Below are positions 1-15,039 of a stretch of DNA of 64,000 nt, piece by piece. The number at the start of each line of letters is the position of its first letter. Position 1 is the first letter of the stretch. Where the stretch lies: the NCBI RefSeq assembly GCF_905475395.1, contig NC_058341.1, forward strand, positions 30,643,501-30,707,500, read 5' to 3'. A program made the translations under genes and the position numbers. Source of the DNA: Chrysoperla carnea (Eukaryota; Arthropoda; Insecta; Neuroptera; Chrysopidae). The notes under the pieces were generated by a model. The model did not search any database, was not told the origin of the DNA, and saw only the letters and a program-made list of their open reading frames with translations.

Positions 1-2589
1 TGTATTACGATGTACAGCTTCAAACTTTATTTCTAAATTTTTAGATTTAAATTCATACAAATTTATAGGATCATATTTATATAAAATATAACTTTTCTCA
101 TCATATTTATATAAAATAATAATAGTGTTTTTAAGGTACGTTGTGTAATGCCGAAAGTATGTCGACAAAAGTCTACTAAATTCAAAAAAGAATCTATCAA
201 GATTTTCATGATTCATTTTTTTAAAAATTAAAAAAATCTGCCCAAATTTATCAAAATATTTTTAAAATATCACTATAAAACCCTTCGTTTCTGTTTTTCA
301 ACTCAAAAATACATTACATATAAAAATTGCGTGTCAGGTTGTTTGTCCGCTATGGACTCCTAAGCTTCTGAACCGATTTAAAATTTGATTTGCTCACCGT
401 GGGCAATTTGTTCCAACTTGAAAGGTAGGATAGCTTACATCTCAATTTACAGTCGCAATATTATTTTATTGCTAATTATTTGTCTATTATTTGATAGTCA
501 TAATTATCTGTTGGCTCCAAACGATTCTAACAGATGGCGATATCTTGGATTGAGTAAGTATTCAATAGATGCCTCTATGTTAAAAATACAAACGTTTCAT
601 GTAAGCAACAATTACTGTTTCCCTTGATTTGTTTACTACAATGTAATACAACAAGAACCTTAGCCACAGCAACGCGTGATTAGGTCTGCTAGTAATAATA
701 AAAAAATTAATGTTATGCATCTGGAAATTCTATTGTTTTTTTACTCGTCTTATGCTGTTTACCTGTAAAAATCTCACTTTGAACCTAAAAATTCCCTTTT
801 TACTTATGAGTCTATATAGATTATTTAGATCAAATTGTTCCTAAATGACTCAGGTATAGATTGTATGTAGATATTGATCATATTACGCTTAATAAATTTT
901 AATTTTACTTCACAATTACTATTTTTTTTAACTGCATCTTAATTAATGGGAACCAACAATATATGAAATTTATCGAAGGTTTAAACACATCTATTTAATT
1001 TTCGACAATACAGGTAGCTGGAAGCGGCTGAAAACTGAAAAATTAGATTACAATCATACACGGGCTGATATATTGTGTTAAAATATCTTGAAATATAAAT
1101 CTATCCATCTTAGAATATATGGATACAATTGTCTTTTACTACACCAACTACCTTATATAACAATAATATACATTGTTTTAAATAAAAATTTTCATTATTT
1201 TATATGATGATATGGAAAAACTTTCTTACTATACTTGAGTATTATTGTCACAAAAGAAATAAGTAAGTATTATATCAACATAATTTTTATTCAATTTAAG
1301 AAATCATACATTTTATTTTTTGTAACTTTGCCAAGATGTTGGTTGGATTCGTAGTGTATCGTATTCATCTAAGTGTATGATACAAAAAATAAAATAAAAA
1401 TAGAGTATAGAAATAAAATAAATAAAATTGTATAAATATATGTATATGTATATAATATGAAAACTATTTATTAAATAATATTTACCTTTATAAGCTACGA
1501 TTTGAATATATAGTATTGTATATAATTTTGGGTTAGTACCCAATTATAAAATGATCCATCGTATCTGAATTCAAAATAATTTTTATTTTAGAAACTTTTA
1601 GGGGCTTTATTTTAAATTGGGTTTTTCCTCTTTGACCGTTTCTCAATGTGTGGCAATAAATTTCTCACTCTATATAATTATGTATCTAAGTCTGTCTTTT
1701 CTAATTGAGGCCATTTTTCTGCGTATTGAACCTCCATTTTAATTTACGTCTACGGCAGACAGTTTTTTAATTTCATAAAATTGAAAAACCTTTGAACATA
1801 AACATTCATTACATTTAATTATTTTATAATATACCATTGAAAAACTTTTGGACCTAGACTAAAACTTAGTTATAAAAATCTTTTTATTTTAATAAGATTT
1901 TATATGATGATTTTTTTTGCCAATAGCTGAAAAAGTGGGAGTTTCCGGGGATATGTTTCACGTACATAAATACTTTTCTCGACGAACTCAACCGTCTTCT
2001 TAAGCCCTTCTAATTTATAGAATGGAACGTGCTTCAGATATGTATGAGCATATTCTAACAAATAGTAATTTTAAAAACGTATGGTATTTAATATTCTAAG
2101 AGAAGGATTGTTTATCTGAGCCTTATGCACTATACAACACATATAATATATGAACTTTCATTTAAATACATTTGCATACATATGTTCCAATTAATTCATA
2201 TATGCATATAATGTAAGACTTAACATAAAAACTGCAGCAAGATGTTTAACAGAATCACTGTAACACATATATAATTTGACCATATTTTATCATCAAATGA
2301 ACATAGTATATTGAACCTATGTGTTAGTTGTGGGTAATAACCCTAAACAGCTCTTATGTGTAATATATTCACCTAATACCTAGGTACAATATTATATAAG
2401 GCTATCCTGTACATTATGAGGAAGTGGTTAAGGTTAGACATACTTTCTGTTCAAGGTAGATTTATAAAATTACACTGTTTGATTGAGAAAGAATGGTCAA
2501 GTTAAACGCATAGACAAGTGAAAATAGTTAAGTCAAGGTTCTACCTTTCTGTCTACGTTAGCCCATCGCTAAAAATATATGCGATAGAA

Positions 2590-3010
<421 letters not shown>

Positions 3011-5600
3011 AAAAATATACAAATTTCTACCTGGACAAAGAAACAACGCAGGCAACTCTCCTCTAAATACGCCAGCACTATATAGCTACTTCATGTATTT
3101 AAAGTACTTACTTTATAAAGTTTTATTACAAAAAAATGTTTGAAAAATAGGTTGCAATAAGATCACTCGGTTATATGAATCAAATGAAATTTTCTCTATT
3201 AGATATGCATTTTACTGTACTAGTTGAAAAGCACACATAGACTGTACCAATATGAGCTTAAACTACATAATATACAGAGTAGTATGGTAAAACCAGCCGA
3301 AAAAGTTCATGATTTTATAATACACACATTGCTATAAAAACGGAATCTGGTAATCGCTACATTCATACACAAAAACGATTATACCGAAGGAAAGCCTTCA
3401 AGTTCTTCTAATCTAATATATAAATGAAGAGAAAATACTTCATTAATTTTAATGAACTAGACTTCAAACAAGAAACTATGGTATTAGATATGGGCTATTT
3501 CGCTACTTGCTCCATGTGAGGCAAAAAAAACAGTAAGCACCTCAAAAGATACAGTTTTAGTAGATTTAAAAAAAAAACTTTTCGTCCCGATGAAGAAGGG
3601 TTGAAGAGAGAGAGAGAGAGAACGAGAGCTGGAAAAAGAAAGGTAGAGAAACAACATTTTATTCATAGTTCATAGTTTCTCAATTGATCAATATGGATTC
3701 AAGTATAATTAGATGGACGAATTAGATCTGTCAATCGAATACAGGGCTACAATACAAAGTGCAGTAGCCCTAAATTGAAAATTTTTACATTCTTTGTTTG
3801 GAGGTTTTGTATTTGCACAGATATTCGTACTTGATGCGTTATACGACCGATTATAGTTGCGTTTTTAATTATTACTTTCATTCGAGTGTTTATGTTCACC
3901 TACTTCAGCTTTTAGCCCAAAATTCTAGAAACTGGAATCTGAACTACAATTTTTAATTTTATTTGAATTGACTTATGCAGTTTTGCAAATAATATAAACT
4001 AAATATCTGACTAAATTCTGATAAAATTCTGATAAAATTAAACATCCCTGTATAGTTATGTTATTGTATACATATATGTACTACATTTTGCATACTTGTA
4101 TTCGGTCTGACATGAATATGTGTAAGCGGTTATACGTATATATGGAATTATATATAAGAAATATTTAAATGATATGAATATTAATTCATCACATAAAATT
4201 TATTAAGGAAGTACGAACAGGATGGACTGACGGTTGAATCTTTTTTTTACCGATACGCAACTTGGATCATGATATTTGTTGAAAATTTTTTTATCTGGCT
4301 TAGTTTTCGAAATATCAAGGACTGAATAATAAAACCGAAATGAAATAATTATCGAGCAATTGTATTCTTACTCTTTATACAATTTCGTCATAAGCTATAT
4401 GATGTCATCATTAAAATATAAGAAATAGTTTTAAAAAAAATTTATACCTGTAATTACTTTAACACTTTTTTGAAATCAATTATTTAATTAAATAATCGGA
4501 AAAAATCAAGCCTTTTACTGCCTTTAACTAATTAAAATATAATAATAAATTCTCCTAATACATAAGAATCATTTAAAAAAGTTAAAAACCACCAAAATAT
4601 TAAGAAAAATAAATAATAACTGGCACTCCTTAGATACAATTTGAACCATTGAACTTACATGCAAATGAACCAAGCTTTTAAAACGTCGAAAACAACAGCT
4701 TTTCTTGAGAATCTCTCAAAATTCAATCAAAGTAACTTTCAAAAAAACAGGTAAAATAATTCAGTGAATTTTAAATCTAATGTTCTCGTCAGATGTAGCT
4801 TTTAAACCCAACCAATTCAGTTAGCGTAACGCTTTTTTTGTAAAATGTTATATTCAAGATTATTGTTGCACCATGAGATCACGGAGTCTCCAGTTAATTA
4901 ATTGAACGGAAAAGTAAAAGCAAAACTACTATTTAGAGAAAGCATTTTGCTCTTCAGCATCAAAATTTGATGAATCATATTGATTGGAATATTCTACATA
5001 TAATATAAATTTTATTCGTGGTTTCGGGTGAAAATGTGTGTGTAACAACATTGCAAATAAATATATGTAGCGTAAAAGTATGCATACATGGGCAATGTTT
5101 CGATGTATATACGATAGCGCGAACGCAACGTCAGCATATGTATGGTAAAATCGAATGCACTTTCTACATGTATTCTTGGGAAAACGAAAAAAAGCTTAGA
5201 AGAAGATACATAATAAAAATAATATCTGAGAATGTATGCATGCATACATTCAATCCATGGGAGGAAGTTTATATGGAACGTACGACAACGATGCAGATAC
5301 ATTCATTATTCTATAACATGATAGACGAAAACACCCGAGTTTCCTCTTACACATATGGTAAAGTTTTGTACCTCGGGGACTGTATACCTACCTTAGACCA
5401 CCCCACAGTTTATTGCAAGATATTGCTTTCTCTGATACAACAACTATAAGAAGACGAAGAGTTTTCCAATAGACAACCAATCGAGGGAAAGGTTATCCAT
5501 GCGCTGCTGTTTGCAAGTAAAATTCAAATTACATGTTTTAGTCGAAAAAGTAAAACAATTATGTGTTTCAGTTTTAATCATAACGTCAACTGCTGAGGAA
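3011..5600. other. Intergenic DNA, no supported gene
   Basis: It contains a short GA run near 3607-3622 and A/T homopolymers. Open frames on both strands at 5.0-5.45 kb overlap each other, begin at non-ATG codons and resemble no family I know, so they are not called. Confidence 0.55.
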
Positions 5601-5637
5601 ATGAGTAAGAAAAACAATTACAGTCTGCAGTGTATTA

Positions 5638-5745
5638 CAGTCACTGAAAAAAGCAGTTGAGGCTGTTACTCAACACTCTTTGAAAAGGATCAGTATTAGA
5701 GAAACATCTAGGGTTTTAAAACGTTTCAATCGCTTCCCTCCTTGG
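5638..5745 (+). pseudogene. Remnant of a pipsqueak-type HTH transposase N-terminus (pogo/Tigger-like)
   Basis: One frame reads LKKAVEAVTQHSLKRISIRE followed by TSRVLKRFN. This fits the helix-turn-helix psq pattern (LKKAVEAVxxGxLSIREASRxxxVP) found at the N-terminus of pogo/Tigger-like transposases and in pipsqueak-domain proteins. The frame just upstream appears shifted by one base, and no DDE catalytic domain follows, so I read it as a decayed transposon fragment. A lone psq exon of a host gene is less likely. Confidence 0.45.
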
Positions 5746-8530
5746 ACACTGTTCCATATAATGAACTTATAAGATACCAGGTGATGAGATTTCCTTCAAA
5801 AACAATCAGTGAAGGTACTTTAATTCGAGTTTGAGGCATGGTACGATAGATGACATATTAATGAAGTATAAATAGTTCTTAGCAAAAACTGTTTAATATT
5901 TAATATCTCAAAAAATACAAGGTGTTACATCATAATGGTGCTATTAAATGACTATTTGTAATGTTTAACTATTTCTAAATATTTTTTAAATGCACACGTT
6001 TTGTGATTCTAGGTAAGACCCTTTCCCTTATATATCGAAGTGTCTTCCGGTTTTCGTTTGCTTCAAAGATATAAAATCCGTAGCAAGACGCTTTATAACA
6101 GTTATGTAACATAAAAAAAACTAACACGCCTTTACGCTTTTAAACATATGCCTGTTTCAAAAATTTGAGTGCCATACGGGACTATATACCGAATCCATTA
6201 CAATGCTTTTCTTTTTTCTCAATGCTTCAACACCTCTACAATTCATGAACTAGTTACAAATTAAAAATGATTATATAAAAGTCGTCCCAAAAATAGTGAG
6301 TGAGAAAAACAAAAAAAGATTCCGCTTACTAATCCATACTTTAAGACCCTCTCTTACATATAGCGCGTGGTGCGAAATTCAAAATTGCCCCACTTACCTG
6401 CAACATTATATACAGGGAAACGTATTTGTATATGAAAACTCTAAAATTCATGATTTGCATCCTCAGTTTGTTATTTGCATACTTACCTCCTTTTAGAGTC
6501 CAGTTTTGTGTATGGAAAATGGTGGGGAACTAGTTTGGATACAAAAAGACGTGGAAATTAACGAATTATTCGTATCAGTACGGCTGAAAATAATCTATTA
6601 ATTACCAACTCTACTTATGCAATCAAACATCAATTATTTTTCCCAAAAAATTATATTGATAAAAATATAGTGACTCAATCGTCGAATAATAGATATCTAA
6701 TAACGTAGTATTCGTACAAAAAGTATGTAATCTTCATATATGATTATGATAGTATCAACTACCACCTGAGACGTTATGCTTTTCCCTGACGGCTATAAGT
6801 AAGTCCAAATTATCCTTGAATGCAATGTTTTCACCTCTATGTAGAAGTAGATACTGAATGAGAAAACTACGATCAAGTTATTATAACAAAAGTATTTGGT
6901 ATTGCAAATACACCTGAGATCTAACTATCAATGCCTCCCGGTAAAAAAAATACTATAACAGAAGTGAAATCCTTCACAAATAAATAGGAGTCGAGAAAAG
7001 TAAAATCGTAGCATCATTCCAAGGTTCTCGTTTATAGAAGTACAGAGGATAGTTTTTAACTTATTTATAACCACTATTCACTCAGAGATCAAGTGATTAG
7101 AGGCGATACATATGTATGTATTGTGCATTGAAACCTGGATGCAGTCAAACGAATTTCTCTTATAGATGTACCTCTTTCTCATTTTTAGACGTTAAAATGA
7201 AGGCACCTGGCAAATAATCTCTCTTGTAGAGTTTTCTGGCTTATCCAATTCTCACATACCCAGATTTGATTGTATAAACAAATGAAGCTGCAAACCTGCC
7301 ACACAACCTCAATGGCCAAATCGTCTTTGGCCAAAACACAGAGGTTTTGCGACGCTCTCTAAACAGTTTTATTCTTTTGTTAACTGTGCAGTGTTTAAAA
7401 CATGTTTCAACAAAAACTATTGAAATATAAGAAAAGAATACCTATATACTTGTGTCCCACATTCATTTAAAACTATACTACTCTCGTTTTAAACAGTGTA
7501 CAGAATGGATCATTTTCGTTTTAATAATTGCCAGAAAAGTACTTTCTTTAATAAAATATTTTTCTTAGTTCCGCATATTGATTTCAAAACCTCTTGCATA
7601 GCAAACGCTTATTTAACGTCCAACATTTCTTTTCCAATATAATATTTAGGTTTTCAGTGCCTTAAGCAGCTAGGAAAAATCATTTTCATTATCTGGGAAG
7701 TTGAATATGTAAACCATAAGGACTCACATATATAGCTTGTATCTTTTGTTGCCGTGAACACAAACAAAGATGTTTAGATGGAATAGATAGAATTTTATAT
7801 GAGATCTATTCTGCTGCCTCCTTTTGGTTTTCAAAAAATGTATTAAGAGAATTTGTAAGTTTTATTTAAAACACAAATTTACTAATTCAAAGTAAGAAAC
7901 ATTAGTTAAACTTCTGGCTGACCCGAAAAATAAGCCGACTATATCCAGTTTTTAATAAAAAATGTTACCAATAAATGTTAATAATTTTTTTCATCAAGGA
8001 ACTTTTTTATTTAAAATACCCTTCTATCTGTTTAAGGTTATGAACCTGACTTGACTTTCAAACGAACTAAAAACCTCTTATTAAAGAGTTATTCTTGCGG
8101 ATGATTTAAATTAGCTCACTCTGTACGTGATACGAAACGAAGATTTTTACTAAATTATATTTTATATCGATTTTCATTTTTCCTATTGTTTCAATTGTTC
8201 TGAGTATTATTGAAATAAGTGAAATGGAAGATTTCCAATCTATATCGTTGATTCAAAAGTGTTTTCATTTTTATTATTACCAACTTAAAAAATATATTTC
8301 ATTTCCTTTAAACATTTAAGTAGAGTCAATTATGCGTATAAAAGTAAAATGACAATAAATGCTATTTTTAGAAAATTTGCTGACAAGTATATTTATCTGT
8401 AGAACAGTCTTTGATTCGTAAAATGGGTCAGAATCTAGACGCAATTCACAATAAAAAATACAAAACTGAAACAAAATTGATATACGGTATCCTTGACTTT
8501 TATCAAGAAATAAGTATAATATTAGTTAAA
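5746..8530. other. Intergenic DNA, no supported gene
   Basis: The open frame at 6296-6496 is short, lacks an ATG context and has no recognisable domain. It may be further decay of the transposon whose HTH lies just upstream, but I see no catalytic motif. Confidence 0.5.
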
Positions 8531-8534
8531 GACA

Positions 8535-8725
8535 AGTGAAATTTACAAAATTTAAAAAACCCACGACTAATTTTTCGGGTACGGAACCCTGAACTCGCAC
8601 TTGAAACATATCTAAGAACACTCTCCATTAATTATCTTTCAAACGAAACAAAAAAATCCATATTTTTTCATTCGATTAGACAATACGATGCCACAGACAG
8701 ACAGACACAAGAAAAGAATTAGTAA
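8535..8725 (+). repeat. Dispersed repeat, family B (partial)
   Basis: It opens with 'gacaagtgaaatttacaaaa' and 'aaaaaacccacgac', continues with 'cggaaccctgaactcgcac' and 'aacactctccattaa', and closes with 'gatgccacagacagacagac'. The same order of phrases occurs at 10.83-11.45 kb and, inverted, at 17.4-18.03 kb. Non-coding. Confidence 0.65.
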
Positions 8726-9629
8726 ATAAGAATTCTAGCTCTATTTAAGTTCCTTTTTAAATTGTATTGTGAGCAGAAGGTTTAGTGAAAAGTCCATACG
8801 CTAATTATTGAGCGTTTTGTATTGATATTAATAGCTATTAAATTTAAGAAACCAAAACTTTGATCGTTACATTTAGAAGTAAACGTGAATGAAAATTATA
8901 GTGCTATAGGCTAGAAATGTTTGTGGAAGAAATCTCAACCATTGTTCTGAGTTGCGTCTATCTATCGACCCATTTTTCGCGCTAAGTGCTGATCTATAAT
9001 AAAACATCTTCATGAAATTTTCTTATCTTAGAATCACCATCTTTTAGCATGAGTATTTGAAAAGTCCTGAAACTTTGTTAAACTCTTCTTTTCTTATTTT
9101 TAATCTAGAGCAAAAGTGGTGACGAGATACCTATGTTCGATATCCATGTTCCATATTTTGTCATTAATTTGTAGTACGACAGTTATTAAGCGCAGAAATA
9201 AATGAATATAAAATTTTCAGTATAAGTTTGAAGTATTTTAAAGATGTAGACAATCAGAGATATTACGAAAAAAAATTGAATGAATAGACAAACGGTCATT
9301 GGACTAATCTACGTTCAACAGCAGTCGCTATTCAACTTCTTCAGACTATAATTAGTAATTTATTTATTCACAAAAATTCATTTCATTTAGAAATAAAACA
9401 ACATAAATAATTTTTATTATTCTTTGTAAAATTAAAAATACAAAACATTATTTAGAGAAATATACAAAAGATACATTCATGTGTTACAGAAACGATAATA
9501 CTACTGAAAAATTACAGAAATTCGCACAATTACCAAGCACTGAAAAATAAAGATAGGCTGGTTTAGTGTATAGTATATGCATGACGGAGCTGCACTCAGC
9601 CTCTGAAATTGAGGAGCTGGTAAATGAAA

Positions 9630-9760
9630 TTATATAGCGGAAAGGTGGTAAAACATATATATGGTATCACAAAGGGCTCTACAGCCTATGTGTGTCCTTC
9701 GTGGACAGCCAATATAACCTAACCTAATGATAGTCCGTAACCTAACCAAATAAAGTCCGT
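9630..9760 (-). repeat. Dispersed repeat with a TTAGG-like stretch
   Basis: On the minus strand the text reads 'ttaggttaggttatattgg' then 'ctgtccacgaaggacacaca' and 'gctgtagagccctttgtgat'. I associate this wording with interspersed repeats of some fly genomes, from memory only. The two CCTAA units match the insect telomere unit but are too few to be an array. Confidence 0.4.
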
Positions 9761-10829
9761 AAAAAAATGTGGGAAAATGTGTCGTGCTAGTATGTGCGAA
9801 TGTGTATATCATAGCAAAGACAAGAAAGTCATGATTGATCACATCCACAATATTTATTTTTACTACTTTTAAATTATCGAAAACCGACGAAAAAAGTCTT
9901 TTTTAAAACACGTTGTATTAACCTTGAAAATGTCTTTCAAATGACTCATCACTCGCTACCCGCTCCCCTCCGTTTCATTAAAAACAGTACTTTGATTCGC
10001 CTTACTTACCCTAAGACATCCATGAGCAATTTTCGTAAGCAGATCCATATTATAATCTTATTGAATTCATCATTTGAATCTCTTTACTTAAACCATTTAA
10101 AACTCATTTGAAGGTTTCCAAACTTTTTCCCATCACTGTATTTATCCAAATAAGTATAATATAAATGTTTCTTAAGCTTCAACATACCATATAAAGATAT
10201 TGTATGTACATACATAGCATATATAAACAGATACACATAGAAATACTATTTTCTAGCATCAAAGCACATAAGCAACATTTGGTAGTTAGCAAATAGTAAG
10301 CAACAACAATAATAATAACTAGACATTGTAAAAAGGAATGAACATCAGCAGCTAGCTAGCTTTAGCTTGCTTGCTAGACAGATAAATTAACAAATTTTAT
10401 GTTTTGTAAAACAACAAAGCATATTAATTAAATTGAAATTTATATTGTGTTTATCTTATATCATTTTTATTCTTTTATATATATATAAAAATGTGTATAT
10501 ATCACCCTTATTACTAACCCAAGGGTTCATCTTATTTCATACACCTATACAAACTAATAAAAGTGGATATTAGTCGGGGCATTTTTTTGGAGACATTACT
10601 GAAAACAATTGAAGGTAGGTATATATTTTTCCATTAAGTCCGTAGACCTTTATTAAGAATTATTATTCGTTCCATGCAAACACATTTTAAGGGTCGCTCT
10701 CATAAATACTTGTAACCTTAATTCCGTTTCATTATATTCTTAATTGGATGTTTAACTCAATGATTTCAAATAATTCAAATTAATAATATAATAAAACAAT
10801 ATAGAAGCACCATTGATATACTGCTTATT

Positions 10830-11450
10830 CAACAAGTGAAATTTACAAAATTTAAAAACCCCCGACAAATGCGATTTATTCCTTGGAAACCGATTTTTGG
10901 AAATTTAACTGTTCTTAATCAAGTCGGTCCGACCGTTTAGGGGCTACGATGCCACTGAGAAACACACAGACGCACAGATTAACACTTTAAACTTATAACA
11001 CTCCTTCTTAAATCAATGTCAAAGTGATAGTCAAGGACATCAGATGAGATGAAAAGGATACTTAGAGAGCTATCATTTGTTCTTTTGAATTATTGTTTTG
11101 AATTACCTAAATATTTTACCATTTCACTTTTCAAAATGAATTGAGCCAGGTATTTGACCATTCATTTCCATAGTAATTATTTATATGTTAAAATTATACG
11201 TCACGCCTTTTCCAAACTGAATCGATTTTGAAGATCATCGCCAATTTTTTAATTTTTTCGAGTGCGGAACTTTAAGCTTGCACTTGAAACTACTGAAGCT
11301 AAGAACACTCTCCGTTAAATTACCTTTCAAATGATACCAAAAAAAATAAAATCGGTTCATCCGTTTAGGCGCTACATTGTGACAGACAGACACACACACA
11401 CATACATAGCGGTCAAACTTATAACACCCCTTTTCTTAGTTCAAGTCTTC
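10830..11450 (+). repeat. Dispersed repeat, family B (longest direct copy)
   Basis: It starts 'aacaagtgaaatttacaaaa', runs through 'gcgatttattccttggaaac' and 'gatgccactgagaaacacac', then a second half with 'gaattgagccagg', 'gaacactctccgttaaatt' and 'gtgacagacagacacacaca'. The minus-strand copy at 17418-18032 follows the same order across both halves, so the ~620 bp belong to one element. No reading frame spans it. Confidence 0.7.
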
Positions 11451-13500
11451 GCCAATTATCAAAGTTTAAATTTTTACGGTTAACGTTTTTATGATGAATA
11501 ATTCAACTGGGAGTTTTAAGTGATAAATATAATTTTTGTATTTTAAATAACTTTCATTGACTTCACACAATTAATGATAATGTCTGAAAACAATTAATGA
11601 AAACGGCATCGGGATTGGAGTGCCCATTCATTTTTCAAATGACCACCATATTGTTTGAACATTCAGGTTTTTCAGCGCCCATGTGGCTTACATTGAGACA
11701 GTATAGAATGATAATTACCATTTTTAATTTCATTAAATTAATGGCAACAAAACGTTTTGTTTTATGATTTTAATTACCTTCTGTATTTCTGTTTGATGAG
11801 AAAATGTTTATTAAAATATTGTTTTATGTCCCCAAAAAATTTTACTATTTATAAAGGTATTTCAGGTCATAAAATTAACCTTTTTTTCATGCACAACAGT
11901 TTTTTTTTTTACCTTTTTTGCCAATTTTGTTTTGTACAGTATTGTCTTGGAAAACTAGATAATATTGTTTTATAAAAATTTATGAACAATAAAGAAAATT
12001 TTTTAAGAATATTTTTCTCATTTACTCATGCAATCTTCTCACTTTGAAATTGGTACGCGAGGGTCCATTCTCGTGTCCAAATACAAATTGATATTTTTTC
12101 TCTCAACAAAATCATCTTCTCGTATAACTCTATTGGTCATAAAATATCTGAGTTGGCCATAAAATACTCAGGATTCTGTTCCTTTTAAGTTAAAGTTTAT
12201 CTTCATATCAAGACAAAGACAAAAATAAGCAAAGTTAGTTTATTGATTATGTATTGTATAGAAAGAAACTAAGGCGTTTACGAATTTTTATTGCAGGAAT
12301 ATGGGTTAATAAAGAAAAAAAAACCGCAGAATGCTATTAAATGAGAGGATGGAAATTATAAATAATAGAGGATAGAGGTGAAAAAGCACCCTTTTTCGAC
12401 AATTAACTTATTTAGTGACTGAATAACCTTATGCTTAATTTGTACTTTAAATCTACTCAAACAAGCTTCTACAAACATTTTTCATAACAAGTATGTATAT
12501 ATTTCATTTTACAACTGATATCTATCATTTTTTCGTACTGAAATTGTTTCCTTATGAAAAAGAAATAAAATAAAATAAAAAAGAATGAAAAACCAAAAAA
12601 AAAAAACTTTTTATCTCTAAAAAAAAAAAGAAAATTCTTCTTAAATTTTGTTTAAAAACAAATGAATACAATATGAAAATATATTGAATATTATAAAGTG
12701 AAAGATGATTTCATTTATGTTATTGCTATATACAGTTCAGTTCAATTTTCATGAGTGTGAAGAAACTTTTCACCGAATATTATTATTATTTTCTTCTTTC
12801 ATGTGTGTAAGTGTGTATGTGTATGTATACAGTATGCCCCGAACAGCTATTGACAAAAAAAATCAACCATTGTGCACTGAATTTTCATAAATTCATTTTC
12901 AATTTTTTTTTCTCATTTATTGATCATCTCGTCATATTGAAATGTTTATAACTAGCAAAGTTGTAGAAAAAACTGTTTACTTTAATTTATCCTCTAAGTA
13001 TTTCTTCTTCTACACAAATGTTCGTCTTAAGGTAAATTTATTTACGAATTTCTTTAAAGGAAAAGCGAATGAATTTTAGTAAGTTTATTACTTTGATTAT
13101 CAGAAAAATTTCAATTTGACTTAAATGAGAAATTTTCAAGTACAAGCAGATATCACTAATTATTACATTTGTTTTTTAACTGTCAAAAATTTGATTTTGA
13201 ATAGCTGATATTCTTTTGCCTGTAATTATCTGCGACAATCTGTATATCTAAGTTTAGGAAAACAGGCGGAATGTATTTTAATACTCTACTTTTGGAAAAG
13301 TTTTATATACGAAGAGAAAGTTATACATACATTCATGCATACACATATATATATATATATAGATATATGTAGTATTTTTGCAAACGTTTTATATGAATTT
13401 GAAAGAGGTTAGTTCTTCGGCTCCTATATATTTACAATATTGACGATTGAATTTAAGACCTACGTTTTCCATATTTTTAATATTTATGTGTCGGTATCGA
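11451..13500. other. Intergenic DNA, no supported gene
   Basis: A/T-rich DNA with poly-A and poly-T tracts near 11.9 and 12.6 kb. Open frames at 11757-11975 and 12705-12890 are low-complexity or homopolymer-driven and match no family I recognise. Confidence 0.55.
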
Positions 13501-13504
13501 AAAA

Positions 13505-13950
13505 CCATCAAGTGAAAACAAACAATTTACTGAGTTAATTGATGAAATATCCTGTATAGAAAGTGTTGAATGTCAGTGATTAAATTCTTTTTATAAATCA
13601 GAAGAGTTGAAAAAATCAATGCAATTATGGTGGCCTTTTGGTCGCCACTTATTTGATAGTATCTTTTATAATTTTGGAGAAAATGGCAAAGTTTTTTCCT
13701 AATTTTAAGGGTAAACAGTAAAATTTCGAAAAAAAAGGCAATTTGAGCTTGATATCTCTTTCGTTTTTTAAATATCGTGATGACGGATGGGTGGACGGAC
13801 GAACAGGGGGACTCACAACCGGAAATGGACCAGTATTTTATTTAGCTTTTAACGGCTTTACCAAAATTTGATTCTTATTATTAATATTTGTAATTGCTAC
13901 CAACTTGGGGCTAAAATTAGTATACCTTGATATATATTAAATATATAAAG
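13505..13950 (+). repeat. Dispersed repeat, family A
   Basis: The 5' end is 'caagtgaaaacaaacaattt', then 'gagcttgatatctctttcgt', a 'gacggatgggtggacggacg' block, 'accggaaatgga', and a 3' end with 'accaacttggggctaaaatt' and 'agtataccttgatatatatt'. At least six other copies lie in this window. Non-coding, probably a MITE-like element or retroelement tail. Confidence 0.7.
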
Positions 13951-15039
13951 AATATGAAAATACTTTTTAAAGCAAAGCTTTTATTTTACTAAAAAGTAGA
14001 AACAAAATTTTTATGAGTAATTCATGCAGGACTATCTGTAAAAGGAGTAGCTTAGTTTAAAATATCCAGAATGATTCTAGGAGTGCCTTAAGCTTTTACA
14101 ATGGAACGTATATTTTATTAATTATTATTTTTTATTGTATAATGATAATTAAAGCTTGTTCTTTTAAAAAGGGTAGTAAAAAAAGTCCTTAAAAGCTTAT
14201 TTTTATTTATATATTTTATTTTAAAAAAAATTGTTTGTACATCAAGTATGTGCGGAAGTGATGAGACTTGACAAGCATCTGATTCTCTTAATTATATTTT
14301 TTCTGGTGCTTATCAGGTATATCTATCGATGTTGGCTTTGAAAAGGAATTATTATTTTGAAACAATTTCAATTTTCAGTATTCGAAGCATGACTTTTCTA
14401 AATATTTTCATGATTTGTTGTATAAATTTCAAGTATATCAAAAATTTTCACAGAAAGATTTGAATTTGCCAACTAAACCAATTTACCATGTTTATCTGGA
14501 TTTATTGCTGTATGCATTAAAAAAATACGTACGTCGTTACTAATATTAGTTTTTTCTCAAATAGAAGATTTAGATAATATTGGATCAATATGTGTGAGAA
14601 TTTTTGCAGACTGTTTTCACTACTTTATTTTAGTGAAGTTTCAAAAAAGATGCGAACGATAGAGTTTACTTTTTTTTTTCCTCCCTACAAAAGTGTACGT
14701 ACATAATACAATATATATATGTGTATATGGAGTAAAAGTTTTTCTATCAAGTATCACAAATGTGTGTGGTGTTATTCGACAAACATCGAAAAAAAATTCT
14801 GAATAATATATTTTTCTATTTCATATTTGTTAGATGTTTCATTTGGGAACGAAATATTATTTGTATAATTATGTTTTAATATCATTTCCTTAAAATGATT
14901 ACAATTACACTGAAAGTTAGGTTGATACCAATAAATTTATGGTGGTTTGAGCGCCATTTGTATTAGTTTTTTAGAAGCTGCCTACTAATTTTCAACCGAC
15001 TATCCTTAGGCAGTTATAACTTTTATTATACAGTTTTGG

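Noticed and set aside
5012..5449. Overlapping open frames on both strands, the plus one 143 codons
   Set aside because: The plus frame starts at GTG, an equally open frame lies opposite, and neither shows a domain, splice signals or sensible composition. Chance openness is more likely.
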